Of a stretch of DNA of 64,000 nucleotides, positions 44,710-55,686 are shown piece after piece. Position 1 is the first letter of the stretch. Each line of letters starts with the position of its first letter. The notes under the pieces were generated by a model. It saw nothing but the letters and a program-made list of their open reading frames with translations. It had not been told where the DNA came from and searched no databases. Origin of the DNA: Actinomadura macrotermitis (lineage in GTDB: Bacteria > Actinomycetota > Actinomycetes > Streptosporangiales > Streptosporangiaceae); contig NZ_WEGH01000005.1 of assembly GCF_009604375.1 (NCBI RefSeq), positions 186,001 through 250,000 of the forward strand, read 5' to 3'. A program made the translations under genes and the position numbers.

Positions 44710-45885
44710 GTGAGCACATCGCAGGACCGGGCGGACACGCCCGAGGACACCGCGGCGGGCACCGGCGGCGACACCGCCGCCGCCACGGCGACGGCGGCCG
44801 GGCCGGCGGGCGCGGGGGAGCCGCTGCTGGAGGTGGACAACCTCGGCAAGCACTTCCCGGTCACCCAGGGCATCGTCTTCAAGCGCCAGATCGGCGCGGT
44901 GAAGGCGGTGGACGGCGTGTCGTTCTCGGTGCGCAAGGGCGAGACGCTCGGCCTGGTGGGCGAGTCGGGCTGCGGCAAGACCACCACCGGGCGCATGATC
45001 ATGCGGCTGCTGGACTCCAGCTTCGGCAAGATCACCTTCGAGGGCCGGGACATCACCGGCCTGTCGCAGGGGCAGATGCGGCCGCTGCGCCGCGACCTGC
45101 AGATGATCTTCCAGGACCCCTACTCGTCGCTGAACCCCCGCCAGACGGTCGGCGCGATCATCGGGGCGGCGTTCAAGCTGCAGGGCGAGACGCCCCAGCA
45201 GGGCACCCGCGCCGCGGTCCAGGAACTGCTGCAGCTGGTCGGCCTCAGCCCCGAGCACTACAACCGCTACCCGCACGAGTTCTCCGGCGGGCAGCGCCAG
45301 CGCATCGGCATCGCCCGGACGCTGGCGCTGAAGCCGAAGCTGATCGTGGCCGACGAGCCGGTGTCGGCGCTGGACGTGTCGGTGCAGGCGCAGGTGGTGA
45401 ACCTGCTGGAGGACCTGCAGGACGAGCTCGGCCTCACCTACGTGGTGATCGCGCACGACCTGTCGGTGGTGCGCCACATCTCCGACCGGGTGGCGGTCAT
45501 GTACCTCGGCAAGATCGTCGAGGTCGGCGACCGCAACGACCTGTACGCCAAGCCGATGCACCCCTACACCAACGCGCTGCTGTCGGCGGTCCCGATCCCC
45601 GACCCCGCCCAGCGCGCGGGGCGCGAGCGGATCCGGCTGCAGGGCGACGTGCCGAGCCCGCTGGACCCGCCGCCCGCCTGCCGCTTCCACACCCGCTGCT
45701 GGAAGGCGCAGGACATCTGCAAGCAGGTCGAGCCGCCGCTGGTCGAGCTCAGCCCGGGCCACCAGGCGGCCTGCCACTTCCCCGAGAACACCACGGTCAG
45801 CCAGACCGACCTGGTCGCCAAGGCCGCGGTGTCGCCCGGCGCGTCCGCCGACGGCGCCGCCGACGCCCCGCAGGCGCAGGAGTAA
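44710..45885 (+). CDS. Oligopeptide ABC transporter ATP-binding protein, DppF/OppF type (importer 2)
   Basis: 391 residues from the GTG at 44710, with GGAG 5-6 nt upstream. A 35-residue low-complexity Thr/Ala/Gly leader precedes LLEVDNLGKHFPV. Walker A GESGCGKTT, signature FSGGQRQRIGIARTL, Walker B LIVADEPVSALD, AHDLSVV. The tail has CRFHTRCWKAQDIC and CHFPEN. Last gene of importer 2; a 13-bp hairpin follows. Confidence 0.95.
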   Translation: MSTSQDRADTPEDTAAGTGGDTAAATATAAGPAGAGEPLLEVDNLGKHFPVTQGIVFKRQIGAVKAVDGVSFSVRKGETLGLVGESGCGKTTTGRMIMRLLDSSFGKITFEGRDITGLSQGQMRPLRRDLQMIFQDPYSSLNPRQTVGAIIGAAFKLQGETPQQGTRAAVQELLQLVGLSPEHYNRYPHEFSGGQRQRIGIARTLALKPKLIVADEPVSALDVSVQAQVVNLLEDLQDELGLTYVVIAHDLSVVRHISDRVAVMYLGKIVEVGDRNDLYAKPMHPYTNALLSAVPIPDPAQRAGRERIRLQGDVPSPLDPPPACRFHTRCWKAQDICKQVEPPLVELSPGHQAACHFPENTTVSQTDLVAKAAVSPGASADGAADAPQAQE

Positions 45886-45923
45886 CGCCGCCGGCGCCGT
45901 CACCGCACGGCCCCCGGTACCGC

Positions 45924-45956
45924 ACGGCCCGCACGGACCCCTTCCGTGCGGGCCGT
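45924..45956 (+). terminator. Terminator hairpin after importer 2
   Basis: ACGGCCCGCACGG (45924-45936) pairs perfectly with 45944-45956 around a 7-nt loop; no T-tract. Confidence 0.75.
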
Positions 45957-46085
45957 CGGCGTTCCCGGGACGGCCCGGTCATCAAGGCCCGATGTGCCCT
46001 TGGACACGGGGCGATCACGAATCCGCAGGGCTCTGGTTTATGCGGCCCGGCGGGTTCACATTCATCCGCAGATGTCGGGCCGGAA

Positions 46086-46102
46086 CGGTCGCCGTGCGAC
46101 CG
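46086..46102 (+). promoter_or_regulatory. Inverted repeat in front of importer 3
   Basis: CGGTCGC-CGT-GCGACCG, 7-bp arms, ending 5 nt before the GGAGG ribosome site of the binding-protein gene. It may be an operator or a leader hairpin. No equivalent lies before importer 1; there a TGACG-CGTCA palindrome is found at 24236-24245. Confidence 0.4.
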
Positions 46103-46118
46103 GATGCGGAGGATGCGG

Positions 46119-47918
46119 ATGGCAGGCAAGGACAACGGGGCCAAGTTGATCGCCGGGATGGGCGTTCTGTCGCTCGCCCTGGCGGCCTGCGGGGGCGGCG
46201 GCGGGGACGGGGGCGGGAGCGGCGACGAGGGGGGCGCGCCGAAGAAGGGCGGCATCCTGAAGATCGTCGGGTCGTCGGACCCCGACCACGTGGACACCGC
46301 CAGCTCCTACAGCACGGTGGGGCAGGCGCTGTCGCGCAACTACGCGCGGCCCCTGTTCGGCACCAAGTCGTCCAACAAGTTCGACGAGGCGGTCCCGCTG
46401 CAGCCCGACGCCGCCGAGGCGCTGCCGACCAAGGAGAACGGCGGCATCAGCGGCGACGGCAAGACCTACACCATCAAGGTCCGGTCGGGCATCATGTGGA
46501 ACACCCAGCCGGCCCGGGAGGTGACCGCGGCCGACTTCGTGCGCGGCTACAAGCGCCTGTGCAACCCCGCCTCGCCGTCGGGCGCCCAGCCCTACTGGCG
46601 CACCACCATCGACGGGATGGACGAGTACTGCGCCGCCTTCGCCAAGGTCGACGCCAAGAGCGCCAAGGCCATCGCCGACTACCAGAACAAGCACGAGGTG
46701 CGGGGCCTGCTGGCCAAGGACGACCGCACCCTGGTGATCAAGCTGAAGCAGCCCGCCAGCGACCTGCTGAACATCCTGGCCATGCAGTTCGGGTCGGCGG
46801 CGCCGAAGGAGTACGACAACTACATCCCCGACAGCCCCGAGTTCCGCAAGCACACCATCTCCGACGGGCCGTACCAGATCACCTCCTACACCCCGAACAA
46901 GTCGTTCGTGCTCGGCCGCAACCCGGCCTGGAAGGCCGAGACGGACCCGATGCGGCCCGCCTACATCGACGGCATCCAGCTCACCCTCGGCCAGGACTCG
47001 CCCGACGCGGTGCAGCAGCAGCTGGAGCAGGGCACCGCCGACCTCGCCTGGGACCACCCGGTGCCGACGTCGGCCATCCCGCGCCTGAAGCGCGACAAGG
47101 ACCCCGGCTTCGCCATCCGGTCGGCGCCGAGCAGCAACCCCTACCTGGTCTTCAACACCCTCAGCCCGAACAACAACGGGGCGCTGAAGAAGAAGGAGGT
47201 GCGGCAGGCGATCGAGTACGCGATCGACAAGTCGGCCCTGGTGAAGATCTACGGCGGCCCTGACGTGAGCGAGCCGCTCGGGCAGGTCATCCCGCCGGGC
47301 AACGTCGGCTACGTCAAGTACGACGCCTACCCGACGCCGAACAGTGCGGGCGACCCGGCCAAGTGCAAGCAGATGCTCGCCGCCGCCGGCTACCCGAACG
47401 GGCTGAAGCTGAAGTTCCCCTACCGGGTGTCCAGCAACCACCCCAAGGTCGCCCAGTCGATCAAGGACAACCTGGCCGGGTGCGGCATCACCGCCGACAT
47501 CTCCCCCGACAACAACGGCAACTTCTACGGCACGTCCCTGGTCACCCCGGCCAACGCCAAGGAAGGCAAGTGGGACATCGCCGCGCCGGGCTGGCAGCCC
47601 GACTGGTACGGCAACAACGGCCGCTCCATCATCCAGCCGCTGTTCGAGGGCCGCAGCTACGGGCCGAACTCCACCAACTACGGCGGCTACAACAACCCCG
47701 AGGTGGACAAGCTCATCGACCAGGCGCTGCAGGCGCCCGACCAGAACGCCGCGGCGGAGGCCTGGCACAAGGCCGACCAGCTGATCATGCAGGACGCCGC
47801 GGTGGTGCCGTTCATGAACCAGAACTTCACCATCTACCACTCCAAGCGGGTGAAGAACGCCCAGTTCATCCCGACCCTGCAGGCCTACGACTTCACCAAG
47901 CTCTGGCTGGCCTCCTGA
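46119..47918 (+). CDS. Oligopeptide ABC transporter substrate-binding lipoprotein (importer 3)
   Basis: 599 residues from the ATG at 46119, which is 6 nt after GGAGG; ATGs at 46104 and 46113 are in frame but badly placed. Signal peptide and lipobox LAAC, then a long Gly/Asp linker. It is a close paralogue of the binding protein at 24275: both have LVGS/IVGS-type strand, DGPYQITSYTPN, VRQAIEYAIDKSAL and QDAAVVPFMNQ. Similarity is lower than that of the ATPases, as expected if ligand preference has diverged. Confidence 0.93.
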   Translation: MAGKDNGAKLIAGMGVLSLALAACGGGGGDGGGSGDEGGAPKKGGILKIVGSSDPDHVDTASSYSTVGQALSRNYARPLFGTKSSNKFDEAVPLQPDAAEALPTKENGGISGDGKTYTIKVRSGIMWNTQPAREVTAADFVRGYKRLCNPASPSGAQPYWRTTIDGMDEYCAAFAKVDAKSAKAIADYQNKHEVRGLLAKDDRTLVIKLKQPASDLLNILAMQFGSAAPKEYDNYIPDSPEFRKHTISDGPYQITSYTPNKSFVLGRNPAWKAETDPMRPAYIDGIQLTLGQDSPDAVQQQLEQGTADLAWDHPVPTSAIPRLKRDKDPGFAIRSAPSSNPYLVFNTLSPNNNGALKKKEVRQAIEYAIDKSALVKIYGGPDVSEPLGQVIPPGNVGYVKYDAYPTPNSAGDPAKCKQMLAAAGYPNGLKLKFPYRVSSNHPKVAQSIKDNLAGCGITADISPDNNGNFYGTSLVTPANAKEGKWDIAAPGWQPDWYGNNGRSIIQPLFEGRSYGPNSTNYGGYNNPEVDKLIDQALQAPDQNAAAEAWHKADQLIMQDAAVVPFMNQNFTIYHSKRVKNAQFIPTLQAYDFTKLWLAS

Positions 47919-47999
47919 GGCAGCGCAGAGCGGTACCGGGCGGGGCCGCGCCGGCCCCGCCCGGGTCGTGGCCGGAACGGTGAGGGAGGTGAGCGGTAG

Positions 48000-49157
48000 A
48001 TGAAGTTGCTGGAGGTGCGCGACCTGCGGGTGGCGTTCCCCACCGCCGACGGTGTGGTGCGGGCCGTGCGCGGGGTGTCGTTCTCGGTCGAGGCGGGCCG
48101 CACGCTCGGGATCGTGGGCGAGTCGGGGTCGGGCAAGAGCGTCAGTACGCAGACGTTGATGGGGCTGACGCCGGGCGCGCAGGTGTCGGGTGAGGCGTGG
48201 TTCGACGGGCAGGACCTGCTGGCGATGCCCGAGCGGCAGATGCGCAGGGTGCGCGGGGCGCAGATCGGCATGATCTTCCAGGATCCGCTGTCCAGCCTGC
48301 ACCCGCACTACAAGGTCGGCTGGCAGATCGTGGAGATGATCCGCGAGCACGAGCCCGACACCGGCAAGGCCGCCGCGCGCAAGCGGGCGGTGGAGATGCT
48401 CGGCCTGGTCGGCATTCCGCAGCCGGATCGGCGGGTGGACGACTACCCGCACCAGTTCTCGGGCGGCATGCGGCAGCGCGCGATGATCGCGATGGCGCTC
48501 GCGCTGCATCCGAAGCTGATCATCGCGGACGAGCCGACGACGGCGCTGGACGCGACGGTGCAGATGCAGATCCTGGACCTGATGCGGCGGCTGCAGCGGG
48601 AGTTCGACACCGCGCTGATCATGATCACCCATGACCTGGGCGTGATCGCCGACATGGCCGACGACGTGCTGGTCATGTACGGCGGCCGGGAGGCCGAGGT
48701 CGCGGGGCGGCGGACGCTGTACTACCGGCCGCACCACCCCTACACCGTCGGGCTGCTGGAGTCGGTGCCGTCGGCGCCGGGCGTGGGCGGCCGGCTGAAG
48801 CCGATCCCGGGGCAGCCGCCGAGCCTGATCAACCTGCCGTCGGGGTGTGTGTTCCATCCGCGCTGCGAGTACGTCATGGAGCGCTGCCGCGTCGATGAGC
48901 CGCCGCTGCGAGAGGTCGTCGCGACCGAGCCGGCCCCCGGCGAGGAGCCCGCGGGTGCTCTGCCCGGTGGTGATCTGCCCCGTGTTGATCTGCGCAGGGA
49001 CGGGACGCACCGGTCGGCGTGCTGGCTGCCGCACACCGCCGTCGGCCTGGACGCCGGGGTCGCCGCGGCGCGGCGGGCCGCGTCCGAGGCCGCCGACGCG
49101 GGCGCGGGCGCCGCGGAGGACGCCGACGGCGCCGAGCCCGAAGGAGGCGAGCGATGA
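48000..49157 (+). CDS. Oligopeptide ABC transporter ATP-binding protein, DppD/OppD type (importer 3)
   Basis: 385 residues. The ABC domain is nearly the same as that of the gene at 26073 at DNA level (compare 26120-26345 with 48047-48272). Walker A GESGSGKS, signature FSGGMRQRAMIAMAL, Walker B LIIADEPTTALD. The oligo_HPY tail has GCVFHPRC, then an insert of about 20 residues (DLPRVDLRRDG) not found in importer 1, and ends in an Ala/Asp/Glu-rich stretch. The next gene overlaps by 4 nt. Confidence 0.95.
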   Translation: MKLLEVRDLRVAFPTADGVVRAVRGVSFSVEAGRTLGIVGESGSGKSVSTQTLMGLTPGAQVSGEAWFDGQDLLAMPERQMRRVRGAQIGMIFQDPLSSLHPHYKVGWQIVEMIREHEPDTGKAAARKRAVEMLGLVGIPQPDRRVDDYPHQFSGGMRQRAMIAMALALHPKLIIADEPTTALDATVQMQILDLMRRLQREFDTALIMITHDLGVIADMADDVLVMYGGREAEVAGRRTLYYRPHHPYTVGLLESVPSAPGVGGRLKPIPGQPPSLINLPSGCVFHPRCEYVMERCRVDEPPLREVVATEPAPGEEPAGALPGGDLPRVDLRRDGTHRSACWLPHTAVGLDAGVAAARRAASEAADAGAGAAEDADGAEPEGGER

Positions 49158-50239
49158 CCGCGGAGGCCGCACAGGACGACGTGCTGGTGTCGGTCGAGGG
49201 TGTGGTGAAGTACTTCCCGATCAAGCAGGGGATCGTCTTCAAGAAGGAGGTGGCGCGGGTCCACGCCGTGGACGGTGTCGACCTGAAGGTGCGGCGCGGC
49301 GAGACCCTCGGCATCGTGGGCGAGTCGGGCTGCGGCAAGTCGACCCTCGCCCGCTGCGTCACCGGCCTCTATCCGGTGACCGCCGGCCGCATCACCTATG
49401 ACGGCGAGGACATCACGGGCTTCTCGCGGAGCCGGATGAAGGCGTTCCGCCGTGACGTGCAGATGATCTTCCAGGATCCCTACGGGTCGCTGAACCCGCG
49501 ACGGCGGGTGGGGTCGATCATCGGGGATCCGTTCGCGATCCACAACATCGCCGACGGCGCCGACCGCAAGAAACGCGTCCAGGAGCTCATGGAGCTGGTC
49601 GGGCTGAATCCCGAGCATTACAACCGGTTCCCGGCCGAGTTCTCCGGCGGGCAGCGCCAGCGCATCGGCGTCGCCCGCGCCCTGGCGCTGAAGCCGAAGC
49701 TGATCGTGTGCGACGAACCGGTCTCGGCCCTGGACGTCTCCATCCAGGCCCAGGTCATCAACCTCCTCAAAGACCTCCAGGACGAACTCGGCCTCACCTA
49801 CGTCTTCATCGCCCACGACCTGTCGGTCGTGCGGCATGTCAGCGACCGGATCGCGGTGATGTACCTCGGCAAGGTCGCCGAGCTGGCGGACGCCCCCGCC
49901 CTGTACGAACAGCCGCGGCACCCGTACTCGGCGGCGCTGTTGTCGGCGGCGTCGATCGCCGATCCCGACGAGGCCGAACGCGCCGAACGGATCATCCTCA
50001 TCGGCGACGTGCCCTCGCCGATCGACCCGCCCTCCGGCTGCCGCTTCCACCCGCGCTGCCCGAAGGCACAGGAACGCTGCGTCGCCGAGGAGCCCGCGCT
50101 GGTGGTCCGCGACGGCGACGCCGCCGACCACCTGACCGCCTGCCACTTCCCGGTCGAGCCCGGCGACGACCTCACCCGCGCGCACGCCGGGATCTCCCAG
50201 GAGTCGACCGCGCCGGCGCTGCCGGAGGCGACGACATGA
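49154..50239 (+). CDS. Oligopeptide ABC transporter ATP-binding protein, DppF/OppF type (importer 3)
   Basis: 361 residues; ATG overlaps the previous stop (ATGA), preceded by AAGGAGG. Walker A GESGCGKST (importer 1 has GSGKST), signature FSGGQRQRIGVARAL, Walker B LIVCDEPVSALD. It lacks the duplicated LPEGLHA leader of its paralogue at 27134 but is otherwise almost identical, with runs of dozens of bases unchanged. The Cys-containing tail GCRFHPRC is the same. A 28-nt gap separates it from the permease gene. Confidence 0.95.
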   Translation: MTAEAAQDDVLVSVEGVVKYFPIKQGIVFKKEVARVHAVDGVDLKVRRGETLGIVGESGCGKSTLARCVTGLYPVTAGRITYDGEDITGFSRSRMKAFRRDVQMIFQDPYGSLNPRRRVGSIIGDPFAIHNIADGADRKKRVQELMELVGLNPEHYNRFPAEFSGGQRQRIGVARALALKPKLIVCDEPVSALDVSIQAQVINLLKDLQDELGLTYVFIAHDLSVVRHVSDRIAVMYLGKVAELADAPALYEQPRHPYSAALLSAASIADPDEAERAERIILIGDVPSPIDPPSGCRFHPRCPKAQERCVAEEPALVVRDGDAADHLTACHFPVEPGDDLTRAHAGISQESTAPALPEATT

Positions 50240-50267
50240 CCCCCACCCACTCCCCGGGAGGACGGCG

Positions 50268-51229
50268 ATGAGCCTGACCGAGGCACAGGCCGAGGTCGTC
50301 CCGGCCGGCGTCGAACCGTCCGGACGGCAGATCCAGGGCCGCAGCCCGTGGCGGCTGGCGTTCGCGCGGCTGCGCCGCGACCGCCTGGCGATGGTGTCGC
50401 TCACGGTGATCGTGCTGATGGTGCTGTTCGCGCTGTCGGCGCCGCTGTGGGCGCACTGGACCGGCCACAGCTTCCACAAGACCTACCCCAAGACGGGGCT
50501 GGACGAGTCGGGCCAGCCGGCCGGCCCGAACGGCGAGTTCTGGCTCGGCGCCGACTCCATCGGCCGCGACGTCCTGGTGCGCGCGGTCTACGGGGCGCGG
50601 GTGTCGCTGATGGTGGGCCTGGCCGCGACGGCCCTGGCCACCGTGTTCGGCGTCGTCACCGGTGTCCTGTCGGGCTTCCTCGGCGGCTGGGTCGACACCG
50701 TCCTCGCCCGCTTCATGGACATCGTGCTGTCGTTCCCCTACGTGCTGATCGCCATCGTCATCGCCACCACGTTCGGCGCGAGCGTCCCGATGACCATCAT
50801 CGTGATCGCGTTCTTCTCGTTCGCGGCGATGGCGCGGGTGGTGCGCGGGCAGGTGCTGTCGCTGCGGGAGAAGGAGTTCATCGAGGCGGCCCGCTCCCTG
50901 GGCGCCGGCAGCCTGCGGATCATGGCGGTGGACGTGCTGCCGAACCTGGTCGCGCCGGTCACGGTGCTGGCGTCGCTGCTGGTGCCGCAGGCGATCGTGT
51001 TCGAGTCGACGCTGTCGTTCCTCGGCGCCGGCGTGGACCCCTCCACGCCGAGCTGGGGCTCCATGCTGAGCGAGGCGCAGGACTACTACCGCACCGCCTG
51101 GTGGTTCCTGTTCGTCCCGGCCGGGCTGCTGCTGGTCACCACGTTCGCCTTCAACATCCTCGGTGACGGTGTCCGCGACGCCTTCGACCCGCGCACCGAG
51201 CGGCTGATCCACAAGGGACGGAGGCACAA

Positions 51230-51233
<4 letters not shown>
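50268..51233 (+). CDS. Oligopeptide ABC transporter permease, DppC/OppC type (importer 3)
   Basis: 321 residues, same length as the importer 1 counterpart. RSPWRLAFARLRRDRLA, FWLGADSIGRDVLVRAVYG and EFIEAARSLGAGSLRIM are the family landmarks. GGGAGGA precedes the ATG. Unlike in importer 1 it does not overlap the DppF-type gene. Its stop overlaps the next GTG. Confidence 0.94.
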
Positions 51234-52174
<941 letters not shown>

Positions 52175-52179
52175 CGGAG

Positions 52180-52216
52180 CAGGGCCCGGCCGCCTGGGAG
52201 TGGCGGCCGGGCCCTG
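52180..52216. terminator. Bidirectional terminator between importer 3 and the FtsX-type operon
   Basis: CAGGGCCCGGCCGCC (52180-52194) pairs perfectly with 52202-52216; loop TGGGAGT. Confidence 0.8.
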
Positions 52217-52264
52217 GTGCGGGCGGCGGACCGGCGGAGACCCGCCACCCGCCCGGGGGAGGGC

Positions 52265-54757
52265 CTATTCGGTGGAGATGGCCTTCAGCACGTCCATCCG
52301 GCCGGCCCGCCAGGCGGGCCAGAGCGCGGCCAGCACGCCGATCACCGCGGCGGTGACCAGGTAGCCGGTCAGGGTGCCGAACGGCACCGACAGCACGCCG
52401 AGGCCCTGGTCCTTCAGCGCGGTCTGCAGCGCGGCGCCGAACGCCACGCCGATGCCCATGCCGAGCAGCGCGCCGAACACCGCGATGACGATCGACTCGA
52501 CGCGGATCATGCGGCGCAGCTGGCGGCGGCTGATGCCGATGGCGCGCAGCAGCCCGATCTCGCGGGTGCGCTCGATCACCGACAGGGCCAGGGTGTTGAC
52601 CACGCCGACCGCCGCGATGATCACCGACATGATCAGCATGATGGTCAGGAAGGTGACGAACTGGTCGACCTGCTTGTGCGCGTTGTCCTTCAGCACCGAC
52701 TGGTCCTGGACCTCCAGCGCCGGGTTGTCCTTGACGGCGTCCTTCAGCGCGGCCTTGGTCGCGGCGGTCGCGCCGCCGGCGTCGACGATGACGCTGTCGA
52801 CGACCGGGCGCGGGGTGTGCGCCTGGTACACCTGCCGGGGGACCAGGATCCCGCCGATCAGGTCGCTCTTGTCGTAGACGCCGGCCACCCGCAGCGGCGC
52901 GCTCGCGCCGTCGGGGAAGGCGGCCTGGACCGTCGCGCCGGCGGTGAGGCCGCGGTCCTTGGCGATCTCCTTGTCCAGCAGCACGCCGTCGCCGGCGGCG
53001 CCGCCCTGGACCATCTTCAGCCGCGCCGCCCGCACCAGCGTCGCGACGTCGCCGGCGACGTAGGACATGCGCTTGCCGCCGAGCTTGATGTCGCCCTCGT
53101 AGACGGGCGAGGCGCTGCGCACCCCGCGCGCCGCGGAGATCTTCTTCACCTCGTCGGCGGACACCCCGCCCGCGCCGGTCGGCGTGACGATGTAGTCGGC
53201 GCCGAACTGCTTGCCGATCTCCTCGTCGACCGAGGCGCTCATGGAGGCGCCCAGCACGTTCACCGTGGTGATCAGCGCGAGGCCGATCATCAGGGCGGAG
53301 GCGGTCGCGGCGGTGCGCCGCGGGTTGCGCAGCGCGTTCTGCTGGGCGAGCCGGCCGGGGGTGCCGAGCAGCCGCGCGAACGGCGCGCCGAGCACCCGCA
53401 CCACCGGGACGCTGATGACGGGGGCGAGCATCGCCACGCCGAGGAACACCAGCACCGCGCCGACGCCGACGAGCGCGGCGGGGTTGCCGGCGCCGGTCAG
53501 GCCCGTGGTGATGAGCCCGGCGCCGGCCAGGGTGAGCAGCGCGCCGAGCGCGACGCGGATGCGCAGCGAGCGCTGGGGGAGCGCGACGTCGTCGCGCATC
53601 GCCGCGACCGGCGGGACCTTGGCGGCGCGGCGGGCCGGGAAGTAGGCCGACACGACCGTCACGACGATGCCGACCAGGTAGGACACCCACACCGGAGTGG
53701 CGGTGATGACCAGCCCGCCGCCGCCGTTGAGGGACTGCAGCAGCGAGGCCAGGCCGGCGCCGGCGGCCAGGCCGAAGGTGGACCCGACGACGCCGACCGC
53801 GACCGCCTCCCCGATCACCGCGCGGGTGATCTGCGGGCGGGCCGCGCCGATGGCGCGCAGCAGCGCCAGCTCGCGGGTGCGCTGGGCGACCAGCATGGAG
53901 AAGGTGTTGAAGATGATGAACGCGCCCACGAAGATCGAGATGAGCGCGAACACCAGCAGCATGGTGCGGAAGAACCCCATGAACGCCGCGACGTCGCTCT
54001 TGCTCTCCTCGCGCAGCTTGGTGCCGGTGACGGCCTCCACGCCCGCGGGCAGCTTCTGCGCGACCCGGTCGCGCAGCTCGCTTTCGCCGACGCCGGCCGA
54101 CTTCAGGTGGATGTCGGAGAAGTAGCCGGGCTTCAGCAGCAGCTGCTGCGCGGTGGCGGTGTCGAACGCGGTGATGGTGGCGCCCATCATGTCGCCGGTG
54201 TCGAGCAGCCCGACGATGCGGACCTGCCGCGGCCCGGCGCCGGTGACGACCTTGGTGGTGTCGCCGACGCGGTACCCGGCCTTGTCCGCGACGTCCTTGC
54301 CGACGGCGACCTCGCCCGCGCCCGCGGGCGCCCGCCCCGACACCACGGGGTTGTCGCCGCCGGGGGTGTAGTTGACGCCCAGCTGCGGCGGGCCCTGCTG
54401 CCCCGCCCCGACGATCTTGCCGTCCTTGCCGACGAGCGCGGCGTAGCCGGTGACGTTGCCGGTGGCCTCCTTGACGCCGGGCACGGTGCGCAGGGTGTCC
54501 ACCAGCGCGGCCGGGACGGGCTGCGGGGCGCCGCGGCCCTCGTTCTCCTGCCCCTTGTCGTCCAGCGACTTGGCCCGCACGTCGACCGCGACGCCCTTGC
54601 CGATGCGGTCGAACAGGTCGTCGAACCTGCTGTTCATGGTGTCGGTGAAGATCAGCGTGCCGGCCACGAAGGCCACGCCGAGGATCACCGCGACGGCCGT
54701 CAGCACCAGCCGGATCTTGTGCGCCGCCAGGTTGCGGAGCGTGACCTTGGCCATCAT
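52265..54757 (-). CDS. FtsX/MacB-type ABC transporter permease
   Basis: 830 residues with two FtsX domains. A first helix near residue 20 (LVLTAVAVILGVAFVAGTL) is followed by a large extracytoplasmic MacB-like domain, three helices around 250-385, a pair near 410-460, a second helix with extracytoplasmic domain (SALMIGLALITTVNVLGASM onwards), and three C-terminal helices. The repeated block ERTREIGLLRAIG / QRTRELALLRAIG marks both halves. These mechanotransmission transporters move lipids, peptides or antibiotics, or act on cell-wall enzymes. The ATPase gene overlaps upstream by 4 nt. Confidence 0.94.
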   Translation of the reverse strand: MMAKVTLRNLAAHKIRLVLTAVAVILGVAFVAGTLIFTDTMNSRFDDLFDRIGKGVAVDVRAKSLDDKGQENEGRGAPQPVPAALVDTLRTVPGVKEATGNVTGYAALVGKDGKIVGAGQQGPPQLGVNYTPGGDNPVVSGRAPAGAGEVAVGKDVADKAGYRVGDTTKVVTGAGPRQVRIVGLLDTGDMMGATITAFDTATAQQLLLKPGYFSDIHLKSAGVGESELRDRVAQKLPAGVEAVTGTKLREESKSDVAAFMGFFRTMLLVFALISIFVGAFIIFNTFSMLVAQRTRELALLRAIGAARPQITRAVIGEAVAVGVVGSTFGLAAGAGLASLLQSLNGGGGLVITATPVWVSYLVGIVVTVVSAYFPARRAAKVPPVAAMRDDVALPQRSLRIRVALGALLTLAGAGLITTGLTGAGNPAALVGVGAVLVFLGVAMLAPVISVPVVRVLGAPFARLLGTPGRLAQQNALRNPRRTAATASALMIGLALITTVNVLGASMSASVDEEIGKQFGADYIVTPTGAGGVSADEVKKISAARGVRSASPVYEGDIKLGGKRMSYVAGDVATLVRAARLKMVQGGAAGDGVLLDKEIAKDRGLTAGATVQAAFPDGASAPLRVAGVYDKSDLIGGILVPRQVYQAHTPRPVVDSVIVDAGGATAATKAALKDAVKDNPALEVQDQSVLKDNAHKQVDQFVTFLTIMLIMSVIIAAVGVVNTLALSVIERTREIGLLRAIGISRRQLRRMIRVESIVIAVFGALLGMGIGVAFGAALQTALKDQGLGVLSVPFGTLTGYLVTAAVIGVLAALWPAWRAGRMDVLKAISTE

Positions 54758-55548
54758 CGCGCCACGGCCCCCGGCATGTCGAAGCCCTTCATGCGCTCCA
54801 GCACCCGCTCGGCGGTCGGGTCGGCCATGGTGTCCACGATCCGCCCGTCGGTGAGGAACAGCACCTGGTCGGCGTAGGCGGCGGCGGACGGGTCGTGGGT
54901 GACCATCACGATCGTCTGGCCCATCTCACGGACCGAGGCGCGCAGGAACGCCAGTACCTCCGCGCCCGACCGCGAGTCCAGGTTGCCGGTCGGCTCGTCC
55001 GCGAAGATGATCTCGGGGCGGGACGCCAGCGCCCGCGCGCACGCCACGCGCTGCTGCTGCCCGCCCGACAGCTCGCTCGGCCGGTGCTTCAGCCGCGGCC
55101 GCAGCCCCACGGTGTCGACCACCCGGTCCAGCCACGCCTGGTCGGGCCTGCGGCCGGCGATGTCCATCGGCAGCGTGATGTTCTCCAGCGCCGTCAGCGT
55201 CGGCACCAGGTTGAACGCCTGGAAGATGAACCCGATCTTGTCGCGGCGCAGCCGGGTGAGCTGCTTGTCCTTCAGCCCGGTCAGCTCGGTGCCGCCGATG
55301 TACACCTCGCCCGAGTCGACCGAGTCCAGCCCGGCCATGCAGTGCATCAGGGTCGACTTGCCCGAGCCCGACGGGCCCATCACGGCGGTGAAGCGGCCGC
55401 GCGGGATGCCCACGCTGACCGAGTCCAGCGCGATCACCTGGGCGTCGCCGCGGCCGTACACCTTGGCGATCCGGTGGGCCGAGGCGGCGAAGTCGCCCGC
55501 CCCCGGCGCGGGCTGCGCGTCGGCGGTCGATGGGGCGGTGTCCGTCAC
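54754..55548 (-). CDS. ABC transporter ATP-binding protein, LolD/MacB type
   Basis: 264 residues. Walker A GPSGSGKST, signature LSGGQQQRVACARAL, Walker B IIFADEPTGNLD, and MVTHDPSAAAYADQ; the N-terminal 25 residues are low-complexity. It drives the FtsX-type permease with which it overlaps (ATGA). Upstream lies a 259-bp region with a tandem TCCACC repeat, then the two-component genes on the same strand, a common arrangement when the system senses drug or envelope stress and induces the exporter. Confidence 0.94.
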   Translation of the reverse strand: MTDTAPSTADAQPAPGAGDFAASAHRIAKVYGRGDAQVIALDSVSVGIPRGRFTAVMGPSGSGKSTLMHCMAGLDSVDSGEVYIGGTELTGLKDKQLTRLRRDKIGFIFQAFNLVPTLTALENITLPMDIAGRRPDQAWLDRVVDTVGLRPRLKHRPSELSGGQQQRVACARALASRPEIIFADEPTGNLDSRSGAEVLAFLRASVREMGQTIVMVTHDPSAAAYADQVLFLTDGRIVDTMADPTAERVLERMKGFDMPGAVAR

Positions 55549-55686
55549 GAGAACTCCCCTGGAGAGTGGGTTGGGAACTGCGGTCTCAAGCCGTGCGGGG
55601 CGCCGTGATCGATGCGGCGGGCCCTAGTCCAGAACAGTAGGAGGCCGCGGCTCCCGGGACATGGACCCCAGGAAGGGAATATCCGC

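Noticed and set aside
46062..49172. Open frame of more than 1,000 codons on the minus strand opposite importer 3
   Set aside because: Antisense to two well-supported transporter genes, with no recognisable domain and typical GC-shadow composition.
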